A DNA stretch of 59,465 nucleotides from an uncultured Lachnospiraceae bacterium (GTDB lineage Bacteria; Bacillota; Clostridia; Lachnospirales; Lachnospiraceae). The notes below the pieces were generated by a model. It saw only the letters and a list, made by a program, of their open reading frames with translations, made no database searches and had not been told where the DNA came from. This document shows, in pieces, positions 7,162-16,560 of the stretch. Every line of letters begins with the position of its first letter. Position 1 is the first letter of the stretch. The stretch covers positions 1 through 59,465 of the forward strand of contig CANQUH010000005.1 of assembly GCA_947626965.1 (NCBI GenBank). Direction: 5' to 3'. The translations under genes were made by a program, and so were the position numbers.

Positions 7162-10110
7162 ATGAAGAAAAAGATTCTGGTGGGAATCATGGCAGGAGTG
7201 ATGGCGCTGCAGATCGGTATGTTTGCCGCAGCAGAGGAGACGGAGGCAGCATACGAAGCGGAAGTATCCTCTGTTCTGGAGGAAGTTCCCGTGTTTGTGG
7301 AGGAAGACACAAAAGACATTATAATTTCGGAGAACGATACGATAACAGAAGATGTCGAAAGCCTGGACGACATGCAGGAACCAGAACCGGCCGACGGAGA
7401 CGCTGAAATACAGACAGAGGAAGAAATGTCTGAGGATTCAAGTGGGGACAGTCCTGTTTCAGAAAATATGATTGAGACCATAGAGCTCCTGGATGATCCG
7501 GACTTTGAACTGGCGAAAACAGCGGAAGAAGGAATCGCTGTAGATGAAATAAATTTTCCAGATGAAAATTTTAGAAAATATGTGAAAAAACTGGATAAAG
7601 ATAAGGATAATCGATTGTCTGAGGAGGAAATAAAGAAGGTAACGAAAATTAATGTGGCCAAAACCGCGATCAGAAGTCTGAAAGGGATCGAGTATTTTAC
7701 ATATCTGGAATATCTGAACTGTACTGACAATTATCTGGAGGAACTGGATCTGAGCAGAAATACGGCCCTTACCAGGCTGATTTGCTATGGTAACAGTCTG
7801 AGTTTTTTGAATCTGGAAAAAAATGAGAGACTGGAGTCTGTTTGGTGTTCTGGAAATACTATTTCCGTGCAGGCGTATGAAGAGGATGGGATGTGGAAGT
7901 TTAATCTGGGAGAAATAACAGGAAAAGATAATCTCGCAAATATATCCGATATACAAGTGCAGGACGATTTTGGCAATAAGATTGCGGATGCATATCTTTC
8001 GGAAGACGGTATTGTTTCTGTTCCGGTGGATAAGCTTCCGGCTGTACGGGTTGAGCTGTGTTATTCCTATGATACGAAAGTTCCGGTACTATCCGACTCC
8101 ACAGACTCCATAATGTACACGTATGTTGATCTTATGCCTCCTCTGCCCAAAGAAAGCGATCTGTCCGGGATGCAGGAAGTCGAGATTAATGAAAAAAATT
8201 TTCCCGATGGAACTTTCCGGACAATTCTGCGGAACCGGTATGACGGCAACGACGACGGAAAGCTGGATGTAAATGAGCTGTCGGCGATCACAAGGATTTC
8301 TGCATACAATGTCGATGATCTTACAGGAATAGAGTTTTTTAAGGCGCTGATGGTATTGGAATGTGCTTCTGACACAGACTTTAGCGATGACCGTGATGAG
8401 GAAGAAGAAGAACGGGAGGATCACTATCTGAAAAAACTGGATGTCAGCGGTAATCTGATGCTCAGAGAACTGCATTGCCGCCGTAACAGAATAGCAGAAC
8501 TGGATGTCAGCAAAAATGAGGAACTGACAGTTCTGGACTGCAGAGAGAATGTAATAAAAAAACTTGATCTGAGTAAAAATAAAAAGCTGATAAAACTGAA
8601 TTGCTCCGAATGTTATGGAATGAAAAAACTGGATATAAGCGGCAGTACAGCTTTAACAGAGTTAAACTGCACTTTCTGTGATCTGCAGGAACTGGATGTG
8701 AGCGGCAATACGGCACTGACAGAATTAGATTGTTACAGTAATAAGCTGACAGAACTGGATGTGAGCGGCAATACAGCGCTGACAGGCCTGTGGTGTTTTA
8801 ACAATAAGCTGACGGAACTGGATGTGAGCAGCAATGCAGCGCTGGAAGATTTGGATTGTTCCGAGAATAATCTGACAGAGCTGGATGTGAGCGGCAATAC
8901 GGCGTTGACAGGCCTGTATTGTTCTGAGAATAATCTGACAGAGCTGGATGTCAGCAGGAATATGGTTTTGGAGTGGCTGGAGTGCTCTTCCTGCGGGCTG
9001 GACAAACTGGATGTGAGCAGCAATGCAGCGCTGGAATATTTGAATTGTTCCGAGAATAATCTGACAGAACTGGATGTCAGCAGGAATATGGCTTTGGAGA
9101 GGCTGAAGTGCTCTTCCTGCGGACTGAATAAACTGGATGTGAGTGGTAATACAGCGCTGGAAGATTTGGATTGTGCCGTGAATAAATTGAGCCATTTGGA
9201 TTTGGAAAAAAATACCCGTCTGAGTTATTTTAATGCATACAATAATGAGCTGCCTGCTGTAGTATGTAAAAAAGATGGGATCTGGCAGCTTGACCTGTCA
9301 GTGATAACGGGCAGTCAGAATATGGACAGAGTGACGCTGGACTCCGAAGAGGCTGCGTTATCTGACGATGGAATTGTGGAATTTCAGGGATCGGAAATGC
9401 CGGTGAAACTGGTGTATCTTTATGATACAAGAGCGGCATACAATCCGGTCATGGAAATCTCCCTTATTTTGGAAAGGGACAGCAGTTCAGACTGTGACAG
9501 ACACGAGTTTGGAAACTATACGGTCAAAAAGGAAGCGACTGCGCTGGAGGAGGGAACGCAGGTTCGCGTATGCGGGGTGTGCGGTTACGAGCAGAGCGAA
9601 TCCATACCGAAGCTTACCCCGACGATTGTGCTGAACGCGGAAAAGATTGTTCTGCAGGTAAAGCAGTCGATGTCAAAGCTGAAAGTATCCGGACTGGCAA
9701 AGGGCGATTTTGTGAAATCATGGAAATCCAGCAGCCAGAAGATTGTGAAAGTAAACCAAAAAGGTAAAATTACAGCGCAGAAAAAGGCGGGAACCACACA
9801 GGTGACAATCACTCTGGCAAGCGGGCTGCAGAAGAAGATCCTTGTGACAGTGCAGAAGTCCATTGTAAAGACAACAAAAATTTCCGGTCTGGCAAAAACG
9901 CTGACTTTGAAAAAGGGGAAATCGGTAACACTGAAGCCGGTAATCTCTCCGATCACTTCACAGGAAAAGATAACCTATAAGTCATCAAATAAGAAAATTG
10001 CTGCGGTGAGTGCGAGAGGAGTGGTGAAGGCAAACATGGCAGGAACAGCAAGTATTACTGTGATGTCCGGGAAACAAAAATTTATAGTAAAGGTGATTGT
10101 GAAAGGCTAA
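7162..10110 (+). CDS. Secreted EF-hand/LRR/Ig-like surface protein (LRR1)
   Basis: Protein of 982 residues. A signal peptide (MKKKILVGIMAGVMALQ...MFAAAEE) is followed by an acidic stretch. Two EF-hand/dockerin-like calcium loops come next (DKDKDNRLSEEE and DGNDDGKLDVNE), each ahead of a GIE(Y/F)F segment and LRRs. The main block of about 13 tandem 21-residue LRRs (LxELDVSGNTAL type) spans about 8430-9240. It continues with a Cys-containing segment (VCGVCGY) and two bacterial Ig-like (Big_2) domains at the C-terminus. No LPxTG sorting signal is present. GGGAGG at 7147-7152 selects ATG 7162 over the in-frame ATG at 7111. It is a close relative of LRR2 in the kinase array, but no kinase lies beside it. 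Confidence 0.88.
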   Translation: MKKKILVGIMAGVMALQIGMFAAAEETEAAYEAEVSSVLEEVPVFVEEDTKDIIISENDTITEDVESLDDMQEPEPADGDAEIQTEEEMSEDSSGDSPVSENMIETIELLDDPDFELAKTAEEGIAVDEINFPDENFRKYVKKLDKDKDNRLSEEEIKKVTKINVAKTAIRSLKGIEYFTYLEYLNCTDNYLEELDLSRNTALTRLICYGNSLSFLNLEKNERLESVWCSGNTISVQAYEEDGMWKFNLGEITGKDNLANISDIQVQDDFGNKIADAYLSEDGIVSVPVDKLPAVRVELCYSYDTKVPVLSDSTDSIMYTYVDLMPPLPKESDLSGMQEVEINEKNFPDGTFRTILRNRYDGNDDGKLDVNELSAITRISAYNVDDLTGIEFFKALMVLECASDTDFSDDRDEEEEEREDHYLKKLDVSGNLMLRELHCRRNRIAELDVSKNEELTVLDCRENVIKKLDLSKNKKLIKLNCSECYGMKKLDISGSTALTELNCTFCDLQELDVSGNTALTELDCYSNKLTELDVSGNTALTGLWCFNNKLTELDVSSNAALEDLDCSENNLTELDVSGNTALTGLYCSENNLTELDVSRNMVLEWLECSSCGLDKLDVSSNAALEYLNCSENNLTELDVSRNMALERLKCSSCGLNKLDVSGNTALEDLDCAVNKLSHLDLEKNTRLSYFNAYNNELPAVVCKKDGIWQLDLSVITGSQNMDRVTLDSEEAALSDDGIVEFQGSEMPVKLVYLYDTRAAYNPVMEISLILERDSSSDCDRHEFGNYTVKKEATALEEGTQVRVCGVCGYEQSESIPKLTPTIVLNAEKIVLQVKQSMSKLKVSGLAKGDFVKSWKSSSQKIVKVNQKGKITAQKKAGTTQVTITLASGLQKKILVTVQKSIVKTTKISGLAKTLTLKKGKSVTLKPVISPITSQEKITYKSSNKKIAAVSARGVVKANMAGTASITVMSGKQKFIVKVIVKG
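8431..9240 (+). repeat. Tandem 63-bp LRR-coding repeats
   Basis: About 13 units of 63 bp, each encoding a 21-residue LRR with the core LDVSxNxxL. Several neighbouring units are almost the same in DNA (for example around 8690-8940), so unit number can change by slippage or unequal crossing over. Confidence 0.85.
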
Positions 10111-10172
10111 TAATAACTGTTTTGTAATGAATGTCTGCTTTACAGAAAATGGATATAGAAGGAGTAAATGGA

Positions 10173-10646
10173 ATGGAACAGGGAATCAAACGGGAAATGA
10201 GAAGAAAGGACCGGCAGCTTTTGCCGGAAGAGGCGGAGACGGTTCTTCTGGCCGGCAAGTACGGAGTTTTATCGATAATATGTGAGGACGGTTATCCTTA
10301 CGGCCTTCCGCTCAGCTATGCATATGACGATGGAAAGCTGTACTTCCACCATACCGCAGAGCCGGGTCTTCTGAATGACAGTGTCTCCGGGGAAGTCAGG
10401 GCGTGCTTTACGGTCGTCGGGAATACGGAGCTGCTTCCGGAGAAATTTTCCACGAAGTATGAGAGTGTGATTGCTTTTGGAAAACTCAAAAAAAGTGAGG
10501 ACAAGCTGGGTGCTCTGATGCGGCTGGTCAGAAAATTCAGCCCTGATTTTGAGGAGAAGGGCAGGCGGTATGCGGCATCATCGCTGGATGAGGTGGCAGT
10601 CTACGAATTTGAGATTGAGCAGATGACCGGGAAAGCGAGAAGATAG
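10173..10646 (+). CDS. Pyridoxamine 5'-phosphate oxidase-like (NimA-type) flavoprotein
   Basis: Protein of 157 residues with the split-barrel flavin-binding pattern of the PNPOx-like/NimA family: a leading MRRKDRQL, a YGVLSIICEDGYPYGLPLSYAYDDGKLYFHHT strand set (shown here in parts), and SGEVRACFTVVG. Members bind FMN or FAD and reduce small molecules such as nitroimidazoles; the substrate here is unknown. GAAGGAG at 10158-10164 lies 8 bases before ATG 10173, preferred over in-frame ATGs at 10131 and 10149. The length fits the family. Confidence 0.88.
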   Translation: MEQGIKREMRRKDRQLLPEEAETVLLAGKYGVLSIICEDGYPYGLPLSYAYDDGKLYFHHTAEPGLLNDSVSGEVRACFTVVGNTELLPEKFSTKYESVIAFGKLKKSEDKLGALMRLVRKFSPDFEEKGRRYAASSLDEVAVYEFEIEQMTGKARR

Positions 10647-10708
10647 GAACTGGTATTGTCCGCGTGCTGCAAAGTATCCGGTTATAGAGCAATAGAGGGA
10701 TTGACGGA

Positions 10709-11665
10709 ATGAGTAAGCCAAATATAATAGAAGTGAATGATCTGAATCTGGAGGAACTGCGCCCTTATCTTTGCAGGTCAGAGGTTCAGCTGCTGCGGTA
10801 CTATGAACCTGCTCCCGGAATTTTTCTCGCCGAGAGTCCGCGTGTTATCGGCCGTGCGCTGAATGCCGGGTATCAGCCGCTTTCTCTGCTGATTGAGAAA
10901 AGCCTGGTTGAGGGACAGGCAGCAGAGATCATTGAACGCTGTGGGGATATTCCGGTTTATGCAGCTGACCGGGAAGTCCTTTTACAGATTACCGGATTCG
11001 GGATGACACAGGGAGTGCTCTGCGCTATGCGAAGACGGCAGCTGCCGCCGGCGGATGAGGTATGCCGTGGGGCGGCCCGCGTCGCTGTGTTGGAGGACGT
11101 TGTGAATCCGACGAATGTCGGAGCGATCTTCCGCTGCGCCGCGGCTTTGAATTTTGATGCTGTGCTGCTGACTCCTGCCTGCTGTGACCCGCTTTACCGG
11201 CGTTCCGCGCGTGTGAGTATGGGGACAGTCTTTCAGATTCCGTGGACGTATCTTGACGTGGAGGAACCGGATTGTGCAGAGGAGCTGAAGGCCGGACCAG
11301 CGGCCGGAGGAATGAGCCATCCCGAGGCGGAACCGAACCGTGCGGGGAAGATGAAAGCAGTCTCGTCAGTCGGGGAAATGAATCATCCAGGAGCGGAACC
11401 GGACTATGTGGGACGGCTGAAGCGTATGGGCTTTGCGGCCGCGGCGATGGCTTTGCGCGAAGATTCCTGTGCGGTGGATGATCCGCGGCTGATGAAAGAG
11501 GAACGCCTTGCCGTGATTCTGGGAACCGAAGGAGAAGGGCTGCGGGACTCCACAATAAATGCCTGCGATTATACCGTGATGATTCCGATGACGCACGGGG
11601 TGGACTCGCTCAATGTGGCGGCGGCGAGCGCAATCGCATTCTGGCAGCTGGGGAGACGCATTTAA
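10709..11665 (+). CDS. TrmH/SpoU family RNA 2'-O-methyltransferase with a duplicated insert
   Basis: Protein of 318 residues. SPOUT motifs are clear: motif 1 VVNPTNVGAIFRCAAAL, then the motif 2 region VILGTEGEGL and motif 3 IPMTHGVDSLNVAAASAIAFW, which together form the knotted SAM-binding site and ribose 2'-O-methylation centre. The N-terminal part is a substrate-binding domain of TsnR/RlmB type. Between the VFQIPW strand and GFAAAAMAL there is an insert of about 45 residues made of two similar halves (GGMSHPEAEP.. and GEMNHPGAEP..), rich in Gly, Pro and Glu and absent from usual family members. The target RNA cannot be told from sequence. Confidence 0.9.
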   Translation: MSKPNIIEVNDLNLEELRPYLCRSEVQLLRYYEPAPGIFLAESPRVIGRALNAGYQPLSLLIEKSLVEGQAAEIIERCGDIPVYAADREVLLQITGFGMTQGVLCAMRRRQLPPADEVCRGAARVAVLEDVVNPTNVGAIFRCAAALNFDAVLLTPACCDPLYRRSARVSMGTVFQIPWTYLDVEEPDCAEELKAGPAAGGMSHPEAEPNRAGKMKAVSSVGEMNHPGAEPDYVGRLKRMGFAAAAMALREDSCAVDDPRLMKEERLAVILGTEGEGLRDSTINACDYTVMIPMTHGVDSLNVAAASAIAFWQLGRRI

Positions 11666-11935
11666 CGTCTGATATGATATATGCCTGATATCGGCCAGAA
11701 CGGAGTGGAGAGCTGCGCGTTCAGACTCGCGGGCAGGTCTTGAATTGAAATCCTGGGATTTTGCAGAATTTTGTTTGATAAACCAAACATTTCTAATGCA
11801 GGCAGCAGAATGCAGGATCTGGAGTTTGTCAGATGTGTGCAGGCATGCGGCAGATCATTATCTGTAAAAATCAACGGCAGAAAGTTGAAAGAAAATGGGA
11901 ATCTCTTTCCCATATAAATCAAGGAGGATATTTAA
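11666..11935. other. Intergenic region before the GH3 gene
   Basis: 270 bases without a supported gene. I see no clear promoter or hairpin, only the strong ribosome-binding site (AAGGAGG) near 11920 that belongs to the GH3 gene. Confidence 0.5.
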
Positions 11936-14515
11936 ATGAAACTGAAAAAACGTGTTTTCCCTGGTCAGGTGACGGATCAGGTGACGGAAAGGGAGACTGT
12001 CAACCGGAAACTGGCACGCCGGGCCGCAGCGGAGGGCTTTGTTCTGCTGAAGAATGAGGGGAATCTGCTTCCGCTGAAAAAGGGGACGAAGCTCGGCCTC
12101 TACGGTGCAGGCGCGGTAAAGACAATAAAAGGCGGGACGGGCTCCGGGGATGTAAACGAACGCGACTGTGTGAACATTTATCAGGGTGTGACGAATGCGG
12201 GCTATGAAGTGACCAGCAGAGCGTGGCTGGAAGAATATGAGCGTCTGTATACGCAGGCAAGGCTGGACTGGAAGGATGACATCTTTGCAAAGATAAAGGA
12301 CTATAACGGAAATTTCTTTGCGGCTTATTCCGCTTCCCAGTTTCAGACGCCGTGCGGTTCGCCGATTGACGAGGCGGCGGCAAAGGCGGACGGCGCGGAT
12401 ACCGCGGTCTTTGTCCTGAGCCGTATTGCGGGAGAGAACGCAGACAGACATGACACAGAAGGCGACTATTATATTACTCCGCAGGAGAGGGCTCTGATCA
12501 GCCAGGTTTCCGCCTGCTATCAGAGTGTGGTTCTGGTGGTGAATACCGGCGGACTGGTGGATCTGGCGTTTACAGAAGAATTTCCGAACATCCGGGCGAT
12601 TCTGCAGTTTATGCAGGCAGGGCAGGAGGGCGGAAACGCGTTTGCGGATGTGCTTTCCGGAGACGTGACCCCGTCCGGCAGGATGACGGATACCTGGGCA
12701 CTTGACTACAGCGATTATCCGAACGCTTCCTTTTTCAGTTTTAAGAGCGGCGACCTGTATAAGGAGGAATACAAAGAGGGTATCTATGTAGGGTACCGCT
12801 ATTTTGACACGTTTGATGTCCCGGTGCGCTATTGTTTTGGATATGGGCTTTCCTACACGGACTTTGAGCTGAAGGCGGGGGAGATTTCTGTCAGGGGAAT
12901 CGGGACAGAACATCCGGAAGTTTCGGTGAAAGCAGAAATCAAGAACACGGGCGCTGCCTTTGCGGGAAAAGAAGTCGTGCAGGTCTATGTGTCCTGCCCG
13001 CAGGGAAGGCTTCCAAAGGAATACCGCCGTCTGGCCGGATTTGGGAAAACGGGACTGCTGCAGCCGGGACAGTCGCAGACGATGGAGATTACCTTTGCGC
13101 TGGAACAGCTTGCTTCCTACTGTGAAGAGCGGGCGGTCTGGCTTCTTGAGGCCGGAACCTACGGTATCTGGGTTGGAAATTCACTTGGAGGCTCTCGGCT
13201 CGCAGGTTCTCTCCGGCTGGATGCGGACGCGGTGCTGACCAGATGTCAGAATATTTGTCAGAGGAAGGAAGAGCTGGACGAACTGCAGCCTGACGCGGTT
13301 AAGATGCGCGAAAAAGAGGCGGCCTGGCTTGCAAAGGCCGCGAAACTTCCGGCCGTGGAGATTCACGCCGCAGAACTTGCCACAAGAACTGTGGTTTACT
13401 CGGATGTTCCGGAACAGCTTCCGGGCAGGGCGGGAGAAATTACGGAAAGCCTTTCTGCTGATCAGCTTGTCGCATTTGCGACTGGCGATATCGCAAAAGG
13501 ACAGGAAACGGAGATTGGAGCAGCAGGGCAGTCGGTTCCGGGGGCCGCGGCTGAGACTGTTTCCGTGGCGAAAGCGGATCCGTGGAATGTCGCAAGCCTC
13601 GTGCTGGCAGACGGACCTGCCGGTCTGCGCCTGAACCGGGAATATCAGGTTGTGGACGGAGAGATTATAAGAAACGGATTCCTGGAAGCGTTTGAAGGCG
13701 GTTTCTTCGCGGAAGAAAAGGAAAAGCCGGGAGAGACGCACTATCAGTTCTGCACGGCGATTCCTGTGGGGACGCTGCTCGCTCAGACATGGGACGCAGA
13801 GCTCGTCCGGGAAGTCGGTGAAATGATTGGCCATGAGATGGAGCTGTTCGGCGTATCGCTCTGGCTTGCGCCGGGTATGAACATTCACAGAAATCCGCTT
13901 TGCGGAAGAAACTTCGAATATTACTCCGAGGATCCGCTTCTTGCCGGAATCATGGCTTCTGCGGTCACGCTGGGAGTGCAGAAGGTGCCGGGATGCGGGA
14001 CGACGATCAAACATTTTGCCTGCAACAATCAGGAAGATAACCGTATGGGTTCGGATTCCGTGCTTTCGGAAAGGACACTGCGGGAGATTTATCTGAAAGG
14101 TTTTGAGATTGCCGTGAAGAATTCGCAGCCCATGTGCATCATGACCTCCTACAATCTGATCAACGGCGTCCATGCGGCGAACTGTTATGATATCTGTACA
14201 AAAGCGGCGAGAGATGAATGGGGCTTTGCGGGCGCCATCATGACGGACTGGACGACCACAACAGAGTCCACGGCAGGCGAGTGCACTGCCGCAGGCTGTA
14301 TGCGCGCCGGCAACGATATGGTTATGCCGGGGAATCCCTCCGATCATGCATGTATCCGCAGAGAACTTGAGGAAGGAACGCTTGATATCCGGGAACTGAA
14401 ACGCTGTGTCTGCAATACGATAAATATTGCGCTGCAGTCCAATCAGTATGAGGAGGCGGTCAGCTATCTTGACCAGTTTGAAGGGCTGGATACGTATATG
14501 AAAGCACAAAGCTGA
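11936..14515 (+). CDS. GH3 beta-glucosidase-type glycoside hydrolase, permuted domain order
   Basis: Protein of 859 residues, no signal peptide, so cytoplasmic. The alpha/beta sandwich domain that is normally C-terminal comes first (EGFVLLKNEGNLLPL, then LYGAG), followed by a fibronectin III-like domain (about residues 320-400) and then the TIM-barrel catalytic domain at the C-terminal half (LADGPAGLRL; LWLAPGMNIHRNPLCGRNFE; TIKHFACNNQE). The nucleophile is D771 in AIMTDW. This order is known for some Ruminococcus and Butyrivibrio enzymes. It hydrolyses beta-linked oligosaccharides; the exact sugar is unknown. A strong AAGGAGG site lies before ATG 11936. Confidence 0.93.
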   Translation: MKLKKRVFPGQVTDQVTERETVNRKLARRAAAEGFVLLKNEGNLLPLKKGTKLGLYGAGAVKTIKGGTGSGDVNERDCVNIYQGVTNAGYEVTSRAWLEEYERLYTQARLDWKDDIFAKIKDYNGNFFAAYSASQFQTPCGSPIDEAAAKADGADTAVFVLSRIAGENADRHDTEGDYYITPQERALISQVSACYQSVVLVVNTGGLVDLAFTEEFPNIRAILQFMQAGQEGGNAFADVLSGDVTPSGRMTDTWALDYSDYPNASFFSFKSGDLYKEEYKEGIYVGYRYFDTFDVPVRYCFGYGLSYTDFELKAGEISVRGIGTEHPEVSVKAEIKNTGAAFAGKEVVQVYVSCPQGRLPKEYRRLAGFGKTGLLQPGQSQTMEITFALEQLASYCEERAVWLLEAGTYGIWVGNSLGGSRLAGSLRLDADAVLTRCQNICQRKEELDELQPDAVKMREKEAAWLAKAAKLPAVEIHAAELATRTVVYSDVPEQLPGRAGEITESLSADQLVAFATGDIAKGQETEIGAAGQSVPGAAAETVSVAKADPWNVASLVLADGPAGLRLNREYQVVDGEIIRNGFLEAFEGGFFAEEKEKPGETHYQFCTAIPVGTLLAQTWDAELVREVGEMIGHEMELFGVSLWLAPGMNIHRNPLCGRNFEYYSEDPLLAGIMASAVTLGVQKVPGCGTTIKHFACNNQEDNRMGSDSVLSERTLREIYLKGFEIAVKNSQPMCIMTSYNLINGVHAANCYDICTKAARDEWGFAGAIMTDWTTTTESTAGECTAAGCMRAGNDMVMPGNPSDHACIRRELEEGTLDIRELKRCVCNTINIALQSNQYEEAVSYLDQFEGLDTYMKAQS

Positions 14516-14758
14516 GAATAGAATTCATACTGTTCACTCCTCCGCTGAGTTCGAGGTGGTTTCCGCACGTTTTGGGCGAAAATCACGAGGTCTGCGGCGC
14601 AGACCATGGACTTTTCTTTGTTCATTTCGTGGTCAGCGGCCGCGATGTGTCCGGAAGTCACTCCGAACCCGGAAGAACTGAAAGGGAAACACAAATCCCC
14701 CCTGATACGCGGGACATTACGCATCAGGGGGGTATATATAGGGAATGAATAAAATTGG
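14516..14758. other. Gap downstream of GH3 with a convergent terminator
   Basis: No gene supported here. The stretch lies between the GH3 stop and the end of the small minus-strand gene. It holds the hairpin at 14697-14732; the rest shows no clear signal. Confidence 0.5.
14697..14732 (-). terminator. Hairpin terminator of the small minus-strand gene
   Basis: CCCCCCTGAT (14697-14706) pairs perfectly with ATCAGGGGGG (14723-14732). On the minus strand it is followed by the T-rich ATTTGTGTTTCCCTTT, and it starts 26 bases after the small gene's stop. It may also stop transcripts arriving from GH3. Confidence 0.65.
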
Positions 14759-14923
14759 TTAAAACAGGGAAATAAGGAACTGTATAAACGGCAGTCTCCT
14801 GAAACCGGTTCTCTCCAGTATTGATGTACTCTCAAAAGGTTCGCAATATTCATATCTCTCGTTTCGTACCCATGTCGGCTGCGGGTCTCTCATCCTGTAA
14901 TATTCGTAATCATACATTGACAT
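14759..14923 (-). CDS. Small protein of 54 residues, unknown function
   Basis: On the minus strand ATG 14923-14921 is preceded by a near-ideal ribosome-binding site (ACAGGAGGTGCAGGAT; AGGAGG about 9 bases upstream). The frame runs 54 codons to TAA at 14759. The protein starts MSMYDYEYYRMRDPQPTW, is rich in Tyr, Arg and Glu, and ends with a short hydrophobic tail (LPFIQFLISLF). A terminator follows. I do not recognise a family. The ribosome-binding site, terminator and aromatic composition argue for a real gene; the shortness argues for caution. Confidence 0.6.
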   Translation of the reverse strand: MSMYDYEYYRMRDPQPTWVRNERYEYCEPFESTSILERTGFRRLPFIQFLISLF

Positions 14924-15108
14924 ATCCTGCACCTCCTGTTATCTTATATATCTGAAGTGAGTTGTACTCTATAACCATATAATATCATGTCGGCACAGAA
15001 TTGCCATGGGCCCCAATCCTAAAAATGGAAGACCAAATATGTGCTGTGAGCACAATGATGGAATGAGAAAGCAGGGGTACAATAGTAGGCAAAAAAGAGA
15101 GGGAAACT
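14924..15108. other. Divergent intergenic region
   Basis: Lies between the minus-strand small gene and the plus-strand PucR gene. A TATAAT at 14978-14983 and a small palindrome GTGCT-GTG-AGCAC at 15041-15053 are visible, but I cannot pair the -10 with a good -35 box. Confidence 0.3.
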
Positions 15109-16260
15109 ATGGGGTTTACAATCGAAGACATGCTGACAGTCTCTAAAGATAAATACAAGATGGAGATGATCGCCGGAAAAAACGGATGGTCCAACTCCAT
15201 CAGCTGGATCCTTTTGATTGAGGACAGTATGATTCTCAGGAATTTTAAAGGAAAGGATCTGGCCGTTACGACCGGCCTGGGATTTGATACGGAAGAAAAA
15301 CTGCTGACGCTGGTGGAAAATCTGGTACAGCTCCATGCTTCCGGACTGATTGTCAATACAGGCCGTTACATATATGAAATTCCGCAGTCTGTAGCACAGT
15401 ACAGCAATGAGAATGATTTTCCGCTGCTGACTGTGCCCTGGAGCACACAGCTGTATGACATGATCAAGGATCTCAGTATCCGGGTGCTGATCCAGGGAGC
15501 CGCAGATGAGCAGATTTCGAATGCACTGATTCATGCGATCGAGGAGCCGGAGACGATGGGACTTTACGAGAAAGATTTGCTTCCGTATTTTGACGTGGAC
15601 GGAACCTTTCAGATCGTTCTGATTTCGACCGGAGATCTGGATATCATGGACACAGTGGAACGGAGAAGACTCAGCTACCGGCTGCAGATCTATCTGGAAA
15701 ATATCACGCACAATGCCCATTTTTTTTATTATGATTCCTGCTTTGCGCTGGTAATCAACGCACTTTCTGAGGAACAGGTGAGAGAGATCATGGAAGGTTT
15801 CGTCCGGCGCGTGAAGCGCAAGATGCCGTCGCGCCATGTTTCAGTCGGAGTGGGAAGCGTTGTGACGGATATCACCAATCTGCAGCTTGGATACCGGCGT
15901 GCACGCGCGGCCGTGAACATGGCGCTGCGTACCGGGCAGGATCTCCTGTATTTTGATGAGATGGGGATTTACCGGCTGTTCAGTCAGATTGAGGATGTAC
16001 GTCTGCTGCGTGAAATGGGAGAAGATACACTGCGCCCGCTGGTCGAGCACGATAAAAAACACAGTACCAGCTATGTTGAGACGCTTCAGAAATATCTTGA
16101 GAGCAACGGAAGTATTCAAAGTGTGGCCGAGGCCATGTTTACACACCGCAATACAGTCATTTACCGTGTCAACAGCATCAAGAAACTGCTCGGCTCAGGC
16201 CTGGATACGGCGCAGGACCGGCTGAAATATCATATTGCATGTCTGATTCTCAAAATGTAA
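15109..16260 (+). CDS. PucR-family transcriptional regulator
   Basis: Protein of 383 residues. The N-terminal PucR domain (FTIEDMLTVSKDKYKMEMIAG) is followed by a GGDEF-like middle domain typical of CdaR/PucR regulators (VSVGVGSVVTDITNLQLGYRRA). The C-terminal helix-turn-helix is HTH_30 (NGSIQSVAEAMFTHRNTVIYRV). Such proteins control purine, sugar-acid or amino-acid catabolism, but no target operon is adjacent in this window; GH3 upstream is separated by a minus-strand gene. ATG 15109 follows a GAGAGGG-type ribosome-binding site. Confidence 0.9.
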   Translation: MGFTIEDMLTVSKDKYKMEMIAGKNGWSNSISWILLIEDSMILRNFKGKDLAVTTGLGFDTEEKLLTLVENLVQLHASGLIVNTGRYIYEIPQSVAQYSNENDFPLLTVPWSTQLYDMIKDLSIRVLIQGAADEQISNALIHAIEEPETMGLYEKDLLPYFDVDGTFQIVLISTGDLDIMDTVERRRLSYRLQIYLENITHNAHFFYYDSCFALVINALSEEQVREIMEGFVRRVKRKMPSRHVSVGVGSVVTDITNLQLGYRRARAAVNMALRTGQDLLYFDEMGIYRLFSQIEDVRLLREMGEDTLRPLVEHDKKHSTSYVETLQKYLESNGSIQSVAEAMFTHRNTVIYRVNSIKKLLGSGLDTAQDRLKYHIACLILKM

Positions 16261-16560
16261 GTATTTGAGGCAGACTCGCATGTCCGCATGCCTGGCGCCG
16301 TCATGCAGAAAAATCTGCGGGCCGCTTCACGGATGGCAAAGCTGTATAGTGTAAAAAAATAAAAATAAGTCTTTTCAAACGCTCTGTTTTGGTATATGAT
16401 ATAAATACTGACTTGTTGTAAACGGAAAGAAAATATTCTGTTTTTACAGGGAACAGAAATTGAATTTTGAGGTTTATGTTATTATACATATAAAATATCA
16501 ACAAAAGGTCACGAAATTAACTGTAAGATTTATGACATAACCGTCTGGAAAGTGGTAGAG
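16261..16560. other. Intergenic region between PucR and the HD-GYP gene
   Basis: 300 bases. Two short hairpins (GCATG-TCCG-CATGC near 16279 and GCAGA-AAAA-TCTGC near 16306) lie soon after the PucR stop and may end its transcript. The remainder is AT-rich and probably holds the promoter of the response regulator, but no clear -35/-10 pair can be named. Confidence 0.35.

Noticed and set aside
11858..14509. Large minus-strand open frames opposite the GH3 gene
   Set aside because: Antisense shadows of a clearly conserved enzyme; no ribosome-binding sites and no family features.
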